A stretch of DNA of 64,000 nucleotides from CAIYRG01 sp965247505 (GTDB lineage Bacteria > Pseudomonadota > Alphaproteobacteria > Micropepsales > Micropepsaceae), in the NCBI GenBank assembly GCA_965247505.1, contig OZ252020.1:868001-932000 (forward strand), written 5' to 3'. Positions 9,410 to 18,314 of this stretch are shown piece after piece. The stretch's first letter is position 1; each line of letters opens with the position of its first letter. The position numbers and the translations under genes are program-made. A model generated the notes under the pieces. It was given only the letters and a program-made list of their open reading frames with translations, had not been told where the DNA came from and did no database searches.

Positions 9410-10111
9410 TTACGAATCGAGATCACGAAAGGCTTCCGGGTGGGCTGCGATGACAAAAGCATAGCGTCCCGGGAGAATGTGGAAAGAGAGCGTGGTGTCC
9501 CGTGCCTCTTCCAGGGTCTTCAGTATATCGCGCGGCGCGACATGAAAAAGCCTGAGCCAGGCGCGAAGACCGCTTGCAAAGGGCGCCCACAAGCCGCTGA
9601 GGTCACCGAAATCGACAATATGGATGGTGCCTCCGGGGCGTACATTTTCAGCAGCTGTTCCCAAGGCGCCGCGCCAATCGGGAATCATCGAAAGGCTATA
9701 GGAGAAAATCGCGCGATCGAATTTTTCTTCGACACCGAATAGAGCGGGAGTCATGTCTTCGGCCAGCCCATGGCTGAGCGCGATCCTCTCCTTGAGTCCG
9801 GCTTTGGCAACGGACTCCTCAGCGCTTCGCAGCATTTCGTGAGAGGCATCGAGGCCGAAAAGCTGTACCTCTGGATAGGCATTAGAAATTGCGATCAGAT
9901 TGCGCGCTGTGCCGCAGCCGATCTCGAGGATCTTTTCGCCTGATTGCGCATTAAGCTCACGAATGAGCCGGTCGCGGCCGAGGAGATAATATTTGCGGGT
10001 AAGATCGTAGACGTGCCGTTGGCGGCGATAGACATTGTCCATCAAAGCAATGTGGGTTTTCTCAACTGGTTTTTTTGTTGGAACGTCGGACGACAATTCA
10101 GGTCTGCTCAC
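9410..10111 (-). CDS. btaB: Diacylglyceryl-homoserine N-methyltransferase (BtaB)
   Basis: SAM-dependent methyltransferase that trimethylates the homoserine amine to finish the phosphorus-free betaine lipid DGTS. 233 residues; class I methyltransferase motif I EIGCGTARNL (around residue 63), motif II acidic LFGLDAS, and the family's N-terminal IALMDNVYRRQRHVYDLTRKYYLLGRD region, in which the YD-TRKYYL text is characteristic. The first bases overlap the btaA stop (4 bp), and btaA as partner makes the assignment firm. Known systems are induced by phosphate limitation; no PHO box is visible. Confidence 0.92.
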   Translation of the reverse strand: MSRPELSSDVPTKKPVEKTHIALMDNVYRRQRHVYDLTRKYYLLGRDRLIRELNAQSGEKILEIGCGTARNLIAISNAYPEVQLFGLDASHEMLRSAEESVAKAGLKERIALSHGLAEDMTPALFGVEEKFDRAIFSYSLSMIPDWRGALGTAAENVRPGGTIHIVDFGDLSGLWAPFASGLRAWLRLFHVAPRDILKTLEEARDTTLSFHILPGRYAFVIAAHPEAFRDLDS

Positions 10112-11334
10112 GCCGTGTCCGGTCTCATATAAACGTGAAAGCCACCATAGATCGACGAGCGGTCGCGCGCGTGGAGGGTCCGGCTATCCTCTGCCAAATA
10201 ATTCCAGTTATTCAAAAGCGCTTCGGGAATCTTTCGCGGCAATGGCGATTCAACCCCGGCAGTTCTAAAGATAACGCGCGCATCGGAGGCATCGGCTGTC
10301 CGATCGATTTCGTTCCATAGCGCCGTCGTCTGTTCCGGGCTCATCCAATCTTGCGCATCAAGAAGAATGTAGCGGTGCAGCGAGCCCGCCGCCTGCGCCG
10401 CAAGAAAATCAATCATGGACGCATGATGGACTTCGACGCGATCAGTGCGCGATTTGATCAGCTCGTAATTTGCCTCTCGCAGGTAAGCGGGGACCGCAAT
10501 GCGGGCTTCGGTATCGTATCCGCGTCCAAATGCCTGCCAGGCAAAATAATTTTCTGCGATCGGAAAATCACAAGCAAGACGTTCCACACGCTCACGCAGC
10601 GTCGTAACGGGGTTGCCGTCCGCCGCTGCCGTTACCAGCTCGTCATACTGGGCGGGCGGAATGCCGAGGCCGTAGTATGCAATCGGCATTTTCGAGAGAA
10701 AACGGACGAGCTTGTTGTCGAATAGCGGTGCAATCGTTTTCTCAAAATTTGCGCGTTGTTCTTCCGGGGTACGGGCGTCTAAAACGTCTTGCAATCTTTT
10801 TCCATGTAGTCGAGCAAGGGTGTGCAGCACCCCAATGAATCGGCCCAACAATCCATAGCGATAAAGGTTGCGTGCGAACATGTTGATGCGCCGGCCTCGA
10901 AGCGGCATGTGTCGTTCCCAGTAGCGCCGCGTCTCGAGATCAAGCCGCTCGGCAAGAAAACTGTCGAACAGATTTCTGTTTTCTTTGTCTTTCGCGCTAC
11001 CGAAGAAGCGAAAAAACGCGTCATAGTCTGGAAGGTTGGTCAAAGCCTGGAGCTTTAATCGCGTTAGAGCGATATGGTTGGGATTGAGATCCACGGCAAT
11101 AATGCGCTGGGGTCCCGCCGCAAGGTAATTGAGCACGTTGCAACCGCCCGAGGCGATCGTAATAAGGCGGTGCTCGGGTCCGACGTTAAGCGCCTCGAGA
11201 TCAACGTCCGGATCTTCCCAAATCTGATTGTAGACGAAGCCGCTGAACATCAATGTGAAAAGGCGCTCGGCGGCACCGCGTTTCGTGGTGGCAGGGCGCA
11301 GATGCGCAGCACGTTTAAGAAGGGCATTCCCCAT
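10108..11334 (-). CDS. btaA: SAM:diacylglycerol 3-amino-3-carboxypropyltransferase (BtaA)
   Basis: First step of betaine-lipid synthesis: transfers the aminocarboxypropyl group of SAM to diacylglycerol. 408 residues, DUF3419 family. Visible: FSGFVYNQIWEDP near the N-terminus, SAM-binding ITIASGGCNVLNYL (about residues 58-71), AVDLNPNHIALTRLKL, and the late LLDAQDWMSPEQ and RVIFRTAG blocks. Overlaps btaB by 4 bp, giving a compact btaAB operon. The presence of both genes predicts that the bacterium can swap phospholipid for DGTS. Confidence 0.94.
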   Translation of the reverse strand: MGNALLKRAAHLRPATTKRGAAERLFTLMFSGFVYNQIWEDPDVDLEALNVGPEHRLITIASGGCNVLNYLAAGPQRIIAVDLNPNHIALTRLKLQALTNLPDYDAFFRFFGSAKDKENRNLFDSFLAERLDLETRRYWERHMPLRGRRINMFARNLYRYGLLGRFIGVLHTLARLHGKRLQDVLDARTPEEQRANFEKTIAPLFDNKLVRFLSKMPIAYYGLGIPPAQYDELVTAAADGNPVTTLRERVERLACDFPIAENYFAWQAFGRGYDTEARIAVPAYLREANYELIKSRTDRVEVHHASMIDFLAAQAAGSLHRYILLDAQDWMSPEQTTALWNEIDRTADASDARVIFRTAGVESPLPRKIPEALLNNWNYLAEDSRTLHARDRSSIYGGFHVYMRPDTA

Positions 11335-11537
11335 GCGGCGTTCCTACTGATAAGGGAAGTTTGATGGCGCGGCGGTTCTTTCTTAAGTCCCGTGGCCCCC
11401 CGCGCAAGCGAAAACTATCGCCGTGCGCGTGGTTTTCGTTCAGGCTGGGCGCCAAATGGCCTCAATAGGCCTCATCAGTGTTCGAATTGGCCTTCTATTT
11501 TGTGCATTTGGCGCTGTTCACGGGATTTCGACCGACC

Positions 11538-12444
11538 ATGACCGATACAACACCTCCCGCTCGAAATGCTCCGCAATTGCAGAAAAGCTGCGCCGCGCTA
11601 AACGAGCTTGTTGCCTTGCTGGATATCGAATCTAAAGGCGATGATATTTTTGAGGGGACGAGCCCAAAAGATCGCTGGCAGCGTGTCTATGGCGGTCAGG
11701 TGCTTGGTCAGGCGCTGGTGGCCGCGCAGCGCACCATCGAGAGCCGCATTTGTCACTCTCTATCATGCTTACTTTCTTCGTGCCGACAATCCGAAGCACC
11801 CGATTTTCTACGAGGTGCAGCGCAGACGTGACGGGCGGAGTTTCTCGGCGCGTCAGGTTGTGGCGCGCCAAAAAGATCAAATAATTTTTACGATGTCGGC
11901 CTCCTTTCAACAGCCAGAGGAGGGGTTCGCGCATCAAAAACCGATGCCCGATGTTCCGGCGCCCGATGCGCTCAAGAACGAATCCGAATGGCGGGAAGCC
12001 GCGGCAACACGATTGCCTGCGGAAGTTCGTAGTTGGTTTTTGCGCGATCGCCCCATCGAAATTCGGCCGGTCGTTCCTGAGGATCGCTTTTCCGGAGACA
12101 AACATCCGCCGCAACAAATTCTCTGGGTGCGGGCAAAGGGGCGGCTCAGCGATGCGCTCTCGCTGCACCAATGCGTTCTGGCCTATGCGTCGGATATGAG
12201 TCTTCTAGACACGTCGCTTCTGCCGCATGGCGCAACTCTCTTCACGCCGGGCCTGCAATTGGCAAGCCTTGATCACGCGATGTGGTTTCATCGCCCTCTG
12301 CGCGTGGATGAGTGGCTTCTCTATGTTCAGGAAAGTCCGAGCGCTGCAGGAGCACGTAGTTTCAACACCGGCGCGGTTTATCGCGAGGACGGCACCTTAG
12401 TTGCCTCTGTGGCGCAAGAGGGTCTCGTAAGGCAGCGCAATTAG
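11538..12444 (+). pseudogene. tesB: Acyl-CoA thioesterase II (TesB), frameshifted
   Basis: Double hot-dog thioesterase hydrolysing medium/long acyl-CoA. From ATG 11538 (MTDTTPPARN) the frame reads LLDIESKGDDIFEGTSP, YGGQVLGQALVAAQRTIESR, then loses sense; a second frame picks up YHAYFLRADNPKHPIFYEV and runs to the stop at 12444 with the catalytic-type region HQCVLAYASDMSLLDTSL and FHRPLRVDEWLLY. The two pieces need one base fewer somewhere in 11746-11763 (the 'catttgtcactctctatcat' stretch). Combined length about 302 residues, near the usual size. As with amtB and murI, a single-base error in the assembly is an alternative to real decay. Confidence 0.88.
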
Positions 12445-12458
12445 GAAGATTCGTGAAA

Positions 12459-13004
12459 TTATTCGCGCGCAACTTTTACGACGCGGCGCGGGCGCACGTA
12501 GAACTCGTCGGTGAGCTCGACCGTTCCGTATATTACTTTTCCCGTTGCCGACGAATAATCATGCGAAACTTCCGCGTAGATAACGCTTCCCCCAGAGTCG
12601 ACGACTCCTGTGGGCACTGTAACGGTAGAGCCTACGCTCCGTGGCGTCGCGTTCTGCGCCTCGCTCCATTCGACTTTGACAACGCCGCTTCCGCTATCGG
12701 CAAGGCTCGAAATCACAATTTCTGTTTCACTCGAATCATAGGGGAACATGATCTGTTCGAGTGCGTTGAAGATGTTAGCCATCTCGTTATCGGTGATTGA
12801 ATCGTCCTGCGCCACTAGGTCGGCGGCGGTGCTGGCAACCCTGGTTACGCGTGTGTTGACGATATAAGCGTCAGAGAGTTCGGTAGCACCAAAATACAAC
12901 ACGATCATAACGGGAGCGATCATGGCAAATTCGATGGCCGCAATGCCGTCGCGGTTGCGGCCGAAACCGGACAATGACTTCAAAAATGAGCGAAAGGCCT
13001 TCAC
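12459..13004 (-). CDS. TadE/TadG-like pilus assembly pseudopilin
   Basis: 181 residues. The N-terminal NRDGIAAIEFAMIAPVMIVLYFGATELSDAY is the TadE-type signature: short charged leader, conserved Glu in AAIEFA, then one membrane segment. The remainder is extracytoplasmic, Ser/Thr/Val-rich. It belongs with flp/tad pilus machinery, where TadE/TadF are processed by the TadV peptidase. Second of two leftward pseudopilin genes (9 bp after the first). The ATPase, secretin and flp genes are not in this window. Confidence 0.85.
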   Translation of the reverse strand: MKAFRSFLKSLSGFGRNRDGIAAIEFAMIAPVMIVLYFGATELSDAYIVNTRVTRVASTAADLVAQDDSITDNEMANIFNALEQIMFPYDSSETEIVISSLADSGSGVVKVEWSEAQNATPRSVGSTVTVPTGVVDSGGSVIYAEVSHDYSSATGKVIYGTVELTDEFYVRPRRVVKVARE

Positions 13005-13013
13005 TCCACATCC

Positions 13014-13598
13014 TCAATACGGTTCGTTGCGGAACGCAAAGCTCGAAGAGATAAGGCGGTGGCCCCCATCATTGGGCATGTTCGAGAAATATTCCGCGAA
13101 CATCGGCGTGAACAGCGGCCATTTGTAGAAGGCACGTACGAGAACGATACCCTGTGAACCGGAAGTCGAGCTGGACTGGCCGGTCTGGAACGAATTCAAA
13201 TCGCCGCGAAGATCGCCATTGGCATCGAACGCGTCTTCATAGCCTGAGGTACCGAAGGAGGAATAGGAACGCACATCGATGAGGAGCGAACCGGAGTCGC
13301 ACGACAGCAGCATGTCGACCTCCGCACAGAGGAAGTCACGAAAGTCGTCGGCGGACATGCCGTTTTGCTGAACTTGGCCGGTGCGAACAAGGCGGGCAGC
13401 ATTGTAAACACCATTCTCAAGCGTCATGTTGGCGAAGTAAACTAGTCCTATCGCTACGCTCGCGAACATCAGCGCAAAGAACATTGGTGCGATCATGGCG
13501 AATTCGATTGCCACCGAACCAGCTTTGTTCCGCATGCCATGCTGCAACGGCCGCAGCCTTAATTGTGGAAATCGCCAACGCAACATTGAGTTCCCCAT
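13014..13598 (-). CDS. TadE/TadF-like pilus assembly pseudopilin
   Basis: 194 residues. The TadE-type motif KAGSVAIEFAMIAPMFFALMF starts near residue 25; the preceding 24 residues are basic, and the internal Met at residue 22 (GMRNKAG) is a possible alternative start. The exported part contains two cysteines (FLCAEVDMLLSCDSGS) likely disulphide-bonded, a feature of TadE-like proteins. Shares a leftward unit with the following pseudopilin and is divergent from the tadG-like gene. Confidence 0.85.
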   Translation of the reverse strand: MGNSMLRWRFPQLRLRPLQHGMRNKAGSVAIEFAMIAPMFFALMFASVAIGLVYFANMTLENGVYNAARLVRTGQVQQNGMSADDFRDFLCAEVDMLLSCDSGSLLIDVRSYSSFGTSGYEDAFDANGDLRGDLNSFQTGQSSSTSGSQGIVLVRAFYKWPLFTPMFAEYFSNMPNDGGHRLISSSFAFRNEPY

Positions 13599-14026
13599 CT
13601 CGACCCGCGGGCATTAACGCCCAATAGTGTCACCAATTGGTTTACCGAGCAGCGAAGCTATTCCATTTTGCGCGGGCGGGGTATCTGAACGCGATGTTGT
13701 CGTGAACACGCGGTTAGCAACTCTGATGCGATAGAAATATTGTCTGTTTCATATCGGCACAGTCCAATTCGTGAAGTTCAAGAAACAGACTGAATAATGC
13801 GCGCATGGAATTCGTAAACGCGGTGCGTTGCGCGCGCGTTTTTCTAACTTTGTAAGATCCAAATTGCGCTTGGGTGTATTAACGCGCTCTTAACTTCGTT
13901 CCCAATGAACGCATGCGAGGCAAGACGCCATCTCTATGATGCGTACAAGGCAATTGGGAAGTTTCGTGGCGACGACACTTCGCCAACCCAGCTCCAAATG
14001 TAAGTAAGTGGCGGAGGGATTTAGTT
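13599..14026. promoter_or_regulatory. Divergent tad promoter region with a perfect 9-bp inverted repeat
   Basis: 428 bp between divergent pseudopilin and tadG-like genes with no gene of its own. It contains gtctgtttc at 13742-13750 and its exact reverse complement gaaacagac at 13782-13790, arms 40 bp apart centre to centre. Such a spaced perfect repeat near two divergent starts is a plausible operator. The tadG-like start is preceded by ggagg at 14015-14019, a good ribosome site. Confidence 0.45.
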
Positions 14027-15253
14027 ATGAGCAAAATTAATTTTCGAGATATTGCGAACATTTCTACAAATTGGTTGCAGCGTTTCGCACGCTCGACCAG
14101 CGGAAATGCAGCTATGCTGTTTGCCCTCACTGCAATAACCGGTTTGACTGCAGGTGGCGCCTGGCTGGATCTATCGCGGACCATCTACGCGAAAAATCGT
14201 GCTGCAGCGGCACTCGACGCCGCGGGCCTCGCCGTTGGCGTTGCTGCGTCTTCCGAAGACCTCAGCGCGAGTGAACTACAACAACTAGCGCAGGAGGTTT
14301 TCGACGCGAATTATGGTTCTGCCGGGCTTGGCACAACTGGCTCGGTCACCGTCACGCAGAATACGGATTCAATTACGCTTGCCGTAAATGGGGTTGTCCC
14401 CACGGCACTGCTGCAGCTCGCGGGACGGGACGCGCTCACTTATGCATTTACAAACGAGATTGCTGCTGGATCGACGAGTTTGGAAGTCGCACTGGTGCTC
14501 GATAATACGGGCTCCATGTCCGGCTCGAAATTGTCCTCGTTGAAAACCGCTGCAACGTCGCTCATTGACACCCTTTCGGGTGGCGACGACTTTCCTGAGC
14601 GGCTTTGGTTCTCGGTAATTCCTTTCGCCCAGACCGTGCGGCTAAATCCGACACTAGCGCTGGCCGGCAATTGGATCGACGAAGAATGCCGCTCGAGCGT
14701 TTCGCAATTGAATTTTGAGGGCGGTATGTGCTCCCATACGGTGCTGGAGACCATGAGCTCAAGCACCGATTGGGCCGGTTGCGTGGAAGCGCGACCCGGC
14801 GACCTTGCCACCGACGATACCACCCCGAGCTACGGCACGCCCGACACGCTCTTTGTGCCGTATTTCCAGCCGGACGAGCCGGATCGCGGCGAGAAAAAGG
14901 CCCCTTGGGGGTATGTTGATTATGATTATTCCGATGACTATTTGGAAGAAGCATATATTCACACCAGGACGTCGAGCCAACCCGGTAGTGACGAGCTGAC
15001 GCGGCTTATGGATGTCGAAAAATATGAAGACCAAAGCAAGAATAGCAATGTCAACAAGAACTGCTTGAACTTGGCCGAAATTCTTCCGCTTACAAACGAC
15101 GACAATCGTGACGGCGCCGATGTTGTTCATTGGCTTCGGGTTTTTGCTCTCAAAGACCGGCTGGATGCCACAAGGCGAGGCGGAGGAAATGCTCCACCTC
15201 ACAGCCGAGATCGCGCTCATTCTCTTGTTGTTTTTCGATGCCGCTCAGACTGA
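14027..15253 (+). pseudogene. TadG-like von Willebrand A domain protein, 3'-truncated by deletion
   Basis: Tad-locus protein with an N-terminal pseudopilin-like segment (STSGNAAMLFALTAITGLTAGGAWLDLSR, one membrane helix) followed by a vWA domain: VALVLDNTGSMSGSKL gives the MIDAS DxTxS-type motif near residue 160. The natural text runs to LAEILPLTNDD (about residue 358). After that the frame reads DNA that, in another frame, encodes the antiporter (TAPMLFIGFGFLL), so the last ~48 residues are out-of-frame antiporter sequence. Normal TadG-like vWA proteins continue for another 100-250 residues after this LPLT motif (inference from the family). Deletion or assembly join near 15095-15110. Confidence 0.8.
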
Positions 15254-16283
15254 TTTGAGCGCCCTAAGGCGCCGCCATGTTTGGCCCGTCCGGATGCTGC
15301 TGATCGGACTTCCGCTTGCTATCATTCTTGGCACCCTCGCTGCGTGGTTTTTGTTTCCGGCCTGGCCCGTGGTCGCACTTGCGCTGGTCGCCTCGATTTT
15401 GGCACCGACCGATGCAGCCCTCGGGCAGGCAGTTGTCACCAATCCGATTGTTCCCATGCGGGTTCGGCGCGCGCTTACCGTGGAGAGCGGCCTCAATGAC
15501 GGCATTGCATTGATTGCTGTGCTGCTATTCGCATCTCTCACCGCCGAAGAGCTTGGCCAAAACGGCGTCGATTGGCTGTTATTTGGAATAAAGCAGCTGA
15601 CGCTGGGTCCGCTTGTCGGCGTGGCGGTCGGTCTTATCGGTGGTTTCGTTCTTCTCTTCGCCAAGAAACACAATCTGACTTCGAATATATATGAAGGTGT
15701 CGGCGCGCTGGCGCTTGCGGGAACGGCCTATCTCGGAGCAGATATTATTGACGGCAACGGGTTTATTGCGGCATTTGTCGCCGGTTTATGTTTCGGCGCC
15801 GTGGTCAAGGATGCATGCAAATTCGTATTCGAATTCACCGAAAGTGAGGGCCAGCTCCTCACATTGGGCGCCTTTTTTCTGCTCGGTCTGGCGCTCGTGC
15901 CCGAGGCTATTGATGCGCTTAGCCTTGATATCTTTGTGTTGATTTTGGTGAGCCTATTTATTGTCCGTCCGATTGCCGTGTGGGCTTCTTTGCTTGGCAC
16001 CGATGCCTCCAAGACAACGAGGTTGTTCTTTGGCTGGTTTGGTCCGCGTGGTTTGGCAACCGCCCTATTTGCTCTGCTTGTCGTCGGACAATCCGAACAT
16101 CAATATGCCGAAACGATCTTGGTCGTGGCGATAAACGCCGTCTGGATGAGCGCATTGTTGCATGGCGTGAGCGCCGCACCCGCGGCGCGATGGTATGCGT
16201 CCCGGATAGCGGTCAAAGGAGACTGTGCCGAGATGCAAGCTGTTGAGGTCTCGGCGAAACCGATTATTACGCGGCATCATTAG
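15108..16283 (+). pseudogene. NhaP-type cation:proton antiporter (CPA1), 5'-truncated
   Basis: Na+(K+)/H+ antiporter of the inner membrane; about 391 residues from GTG 15108, reading T-A-P-M-L-F-I-G-F-G from its first codons. Around 11 hydrophobic segments follow; conserved ion-site text includes SILAPTDAALGQAVV, VESGLNDGIALI and FGWFGPRGLAT, all intact. CPA1 proteins normally have about 30 more residues and a first membrane helix before the TAPM motif; these are missing because the DNA upstream is the tadG-like gene. No ribosome site precedes GTG 15108. The product is likely non-functional or unexpressed, unless translation reinitiates. Confidence 0.85.
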
Positions 16284-16322
16284 GCCCAGATTTCAAGGTG
16301 GAAAGGGCGTAATTGGCAAGCG

Positions 16323-17024
16323 TCAGAATTTCTCGACCCAGGGTCTGAGCTCGATCTCCCAAGTCCATGCACTGCGCGGCTGATTAAGTGCGTAGAGATA
16401 GCTCTCGGCGATGGCGTCGGGATCGAGCATCGAGTCCGGTTTGTCCGCCGGTTCGTTTCGGCCGGGATTGCGGATTCCACCATCAATAACGAAATGAGCA
16501 ACATGAATGCCTTGTGGAGACAGCTCCCGCGCCATGCTTTGGGCAAGCCCACGAAGGGCAAATTTACCCATCGCAAAGGGGGCTGAATGCGCATAGCCTT
16601 TAATGCTGGCAGAAGCGCCAGTGAATAGGACGGTGCCATGTCGCTTAGGAAGCATTCGCCGAACCGCCTGCTGGGCAACCAAAAAGCCCCCAAATGCGGT
16701 GACGGCCAGGCTGTTTTCAACTTCTGCCGGGTCCAGATCGACAAGCGGCCCGCGGGCTCTGGCGCTTGGATTGTAGACGACAACATCGGGGGCGCCCATT
16801 TCGCGCTCGATGTTCTCAAAGAGCTGCGCAACCTGATCGGGTTTGGCCGCATCGCAGCCAAAGACGCCTCCGCCGATTTCCTTGCCTAGCGCCGAGAGCT
16901 TCGAAGCGTTGCGCGCTGCCAAAGCGATGCGCAGCCCCGCGCGCGCAAAGCGCCGCGCGATGGAAGCGCTTAGCCCGTCACCCGCGCCCACAATAAGCGC
17001 AACATCATTTTTTGAAGTGTTCAT
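16323..17024 (-). CDS. Short-chain dehydrogenase/reductase with Phe at the catalytic Tyr position
   Basis: 233 residues, classical SDR size. Cofactor motif GAGDGLSASIAR near the N-terminus (TGxxxGxG variant), acidic CDAAKPDQV block, and YNPSARARG in the NNAG region. The catalytic stretch reads SASIKGYAHSAPFAMGKFAL, where the YxxxK tyrosine is Phe (FAMGK). The following LAQSMARELSPQGIHVAH is shared by a subgroup of SDRs that I recall as also carrying Phe here, so this may be a family trait. Substrate unknown. Convergent with the antiporter; its upstream side borders the IS1595 element. Confidence 0.85.
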   Translation of the reverse strand: MNTSKNDVALIVGAGDGLSASIARRFARAGLRIALAARNASKLSALGKEIGGGVFGCDAAKPDQVAQLFENIEREMGAPDVVVYNPSARARGPLVDLDPAEVENSLAVTAFGGFLVAQQAVRRMLPKRHGTVLFTGASASIKGYAHSAPFAMGKFALRGLAQSMARELSPQGIHVAHFVIDGGIRNPGRNEPADKPDSMLDPDAIAESYLYALNQPRSAWTWEIELRPWVEKF

Positions 17025-17229
17025 ATCGCCCTCCGCACATCCTCGTACCGTTCAGCCTCGGTCATGAGACTATCGCAGTAGGACGGGTTTGACCCCAAGA
17101 GGGTTGGGCATTTTTTCTCGGTGGGATGCAAAAAAGCGGCAGCCTTTTTAGGGCGGCTGAAGGACCCGCCTACCCCCGGATCAAGTCGGTAACGTTACAC
17201 TTGACATACCAGACACAAGGGGTAGGATC

Positions 17230-18057
17230 ATGGATGATTCGGTAGAAGTGCTTAAAAGCTGGTTTTCAGTCTTCTATCAGTTTGATGGACTAATCATAGT
17301 GCTTAAGGCATTCTTCGACGAGACTGGTGGTGATGAGACCAAAGACCTGACCGCTGTTGCTGGATTTGTCTATGACGAAGCGGGCTTGACAGAATTTACC
17401 GAAGCGTGGGCTCCACATATAACTGGTCTCTCCAAGCCCTACAGAACCTCTACCTGCAACGCTGGATATGACCCATTTAACCAACCTGATTGGCCGCATG
17501 ATAGGCGACAATTTCTTATGGACAAGCTGGCAACCCTAAGTGTGGATCACTCGCTCGCGGGGTTTGTTACCGCGACAACCAAGCGTGATTATGAGGAGGC
17601 TTGTGAAAACGGTCCAGGGATTGGAGGATTCATAGACAGCCCTTACACACTCTGCTTGATGGGAGTGCTTTCAAGAGTTTCTGAGTGGGTCTCTGAAACC
17701 GAGCAAGGAATGAAGGTTCACTGTTGGTGTGAAGCAGGTGGCTTTCACGAGAGAGAAGCGCATGATCTCCTTTGTCGGCTTAGAAGTAACACACAAACCG
17801 CTGCTGACTTTATGAACATTGAAGGTTATTCGTGGACTGGTAAGAATACATATCCTCAATACTGTAGCGCTGATTTGTTGGCTTGGGAGTGGCAACGGAA
17901 TGTGCTCAGGTCACCAGATAAGTGGACACCAAGAATGGAATACATGATCAAGAGAATGCGGCGACAATCAAAAAATATAGGCGCTCACCACATCACTGGC
18001 ACAGGGGCGACGGTCTGGGCGGTGCAAAAAATATTTCCCGGGCTTCAACTAGGTTGA
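17230..18057 (+). CDS. DUF3800-like protein, cargo of the IS1595 element
   Basis: 275 residues from ATG 17230; a later GTG at 17299 (VLKAFFDETGG) is an alternative start that matches where DUF3800 proteins usually begin. Motifs seen: AFFDETGGDETKDLTAVAGF (acidic DE[ST]G plus the following hydrophobic strand), a central CWCEAGGFHE acidic segment, and CSADLLAWEWQRN, the counterpart of the family's Q-x-ADLxA motif. DUF3800 proteins are predicted to have an RNase H-like nuclease fold and are often found in mobile and defence loci (family knowledge); activity here is inference. It is read toward the transposase and overlaps the small leftward ORF by 13 bp. Confidence 0.75.
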   Translation: MDDSVEVLKSWFSVFYQFDGLIIVLKAFFDETGGDETKDLTAVAGFVYDEAGLTEFTEAWAPHITGLSKPYRTSTCNAGYDPFNQPDWPHDRRQFLMDKLATLSVDHSLAGFVTATTKRDYEEACENGPGIGGFIDSPYTLCLMGVLSRVSEWVSETEQGMKVHCWCEAGGFHEREAHDLLCRLRSNTQTAADFMNIEGYSWTGKNTYPQYCSADLLAWEWQRNVLRSPDKWTPRMEYMIKRMRRQSKNIGAHHITGTGATVWAVQKIFPGLQLG

Positions 18058-18194
18058 GTGCTTACCCTAGCGAGGCTCTTAAACGCTCGGTCTAATGCTT
18101 CCTGATCTTTATCCGCCTCTAGTTCCTTGGCGGTTTCAAGAAAGCGCTTGTATTCCTCTATATTTTCAGGTTTGCGTGAAGGCTTGTGCGGCAT
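18045..18194 (-). CDS. Small protein encoded downstream of the IS1595 transposase
   Basis: 49 residues, start ATG 18194, stop TGA 18045. The sequence is highly charged (MPHKPSRKPENIEEYKRFL...) and ends SLARVSTQPS. A run of E/K/R with spaced Leu suggests helices. I recall small proteins with the same KPENxEEYKRFLETAKE flavour accompanying IS1595-type transposases, so this may be an accessory protein of the element. It overlaps the 3' end of the DUF3800-like gene by 13 bp on the other strand. Confidence 0.5.
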   Translation of the reverse strand: MPHKPSRKPENIEEYKRFLETAKELEADKDQEALDRAFKSLARVSTQPS

Positions 18195-18314
18195 GGGAAA
18201 ACATACCGCACAACTCGTCAGTTCTCAACAATGAAGAAAAACGCTAGTTGCTGGTCATCTTCCGGTAAGCGTGCCCAAGAGCGCCACCGGCGAGTTTTCT
18301 CACTGGACCGTTGC

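Noticed and set aside
11335..11420. PHO box upstream of btaA
   Set aside because: No pair of CTGTCAT-like half sites is present.
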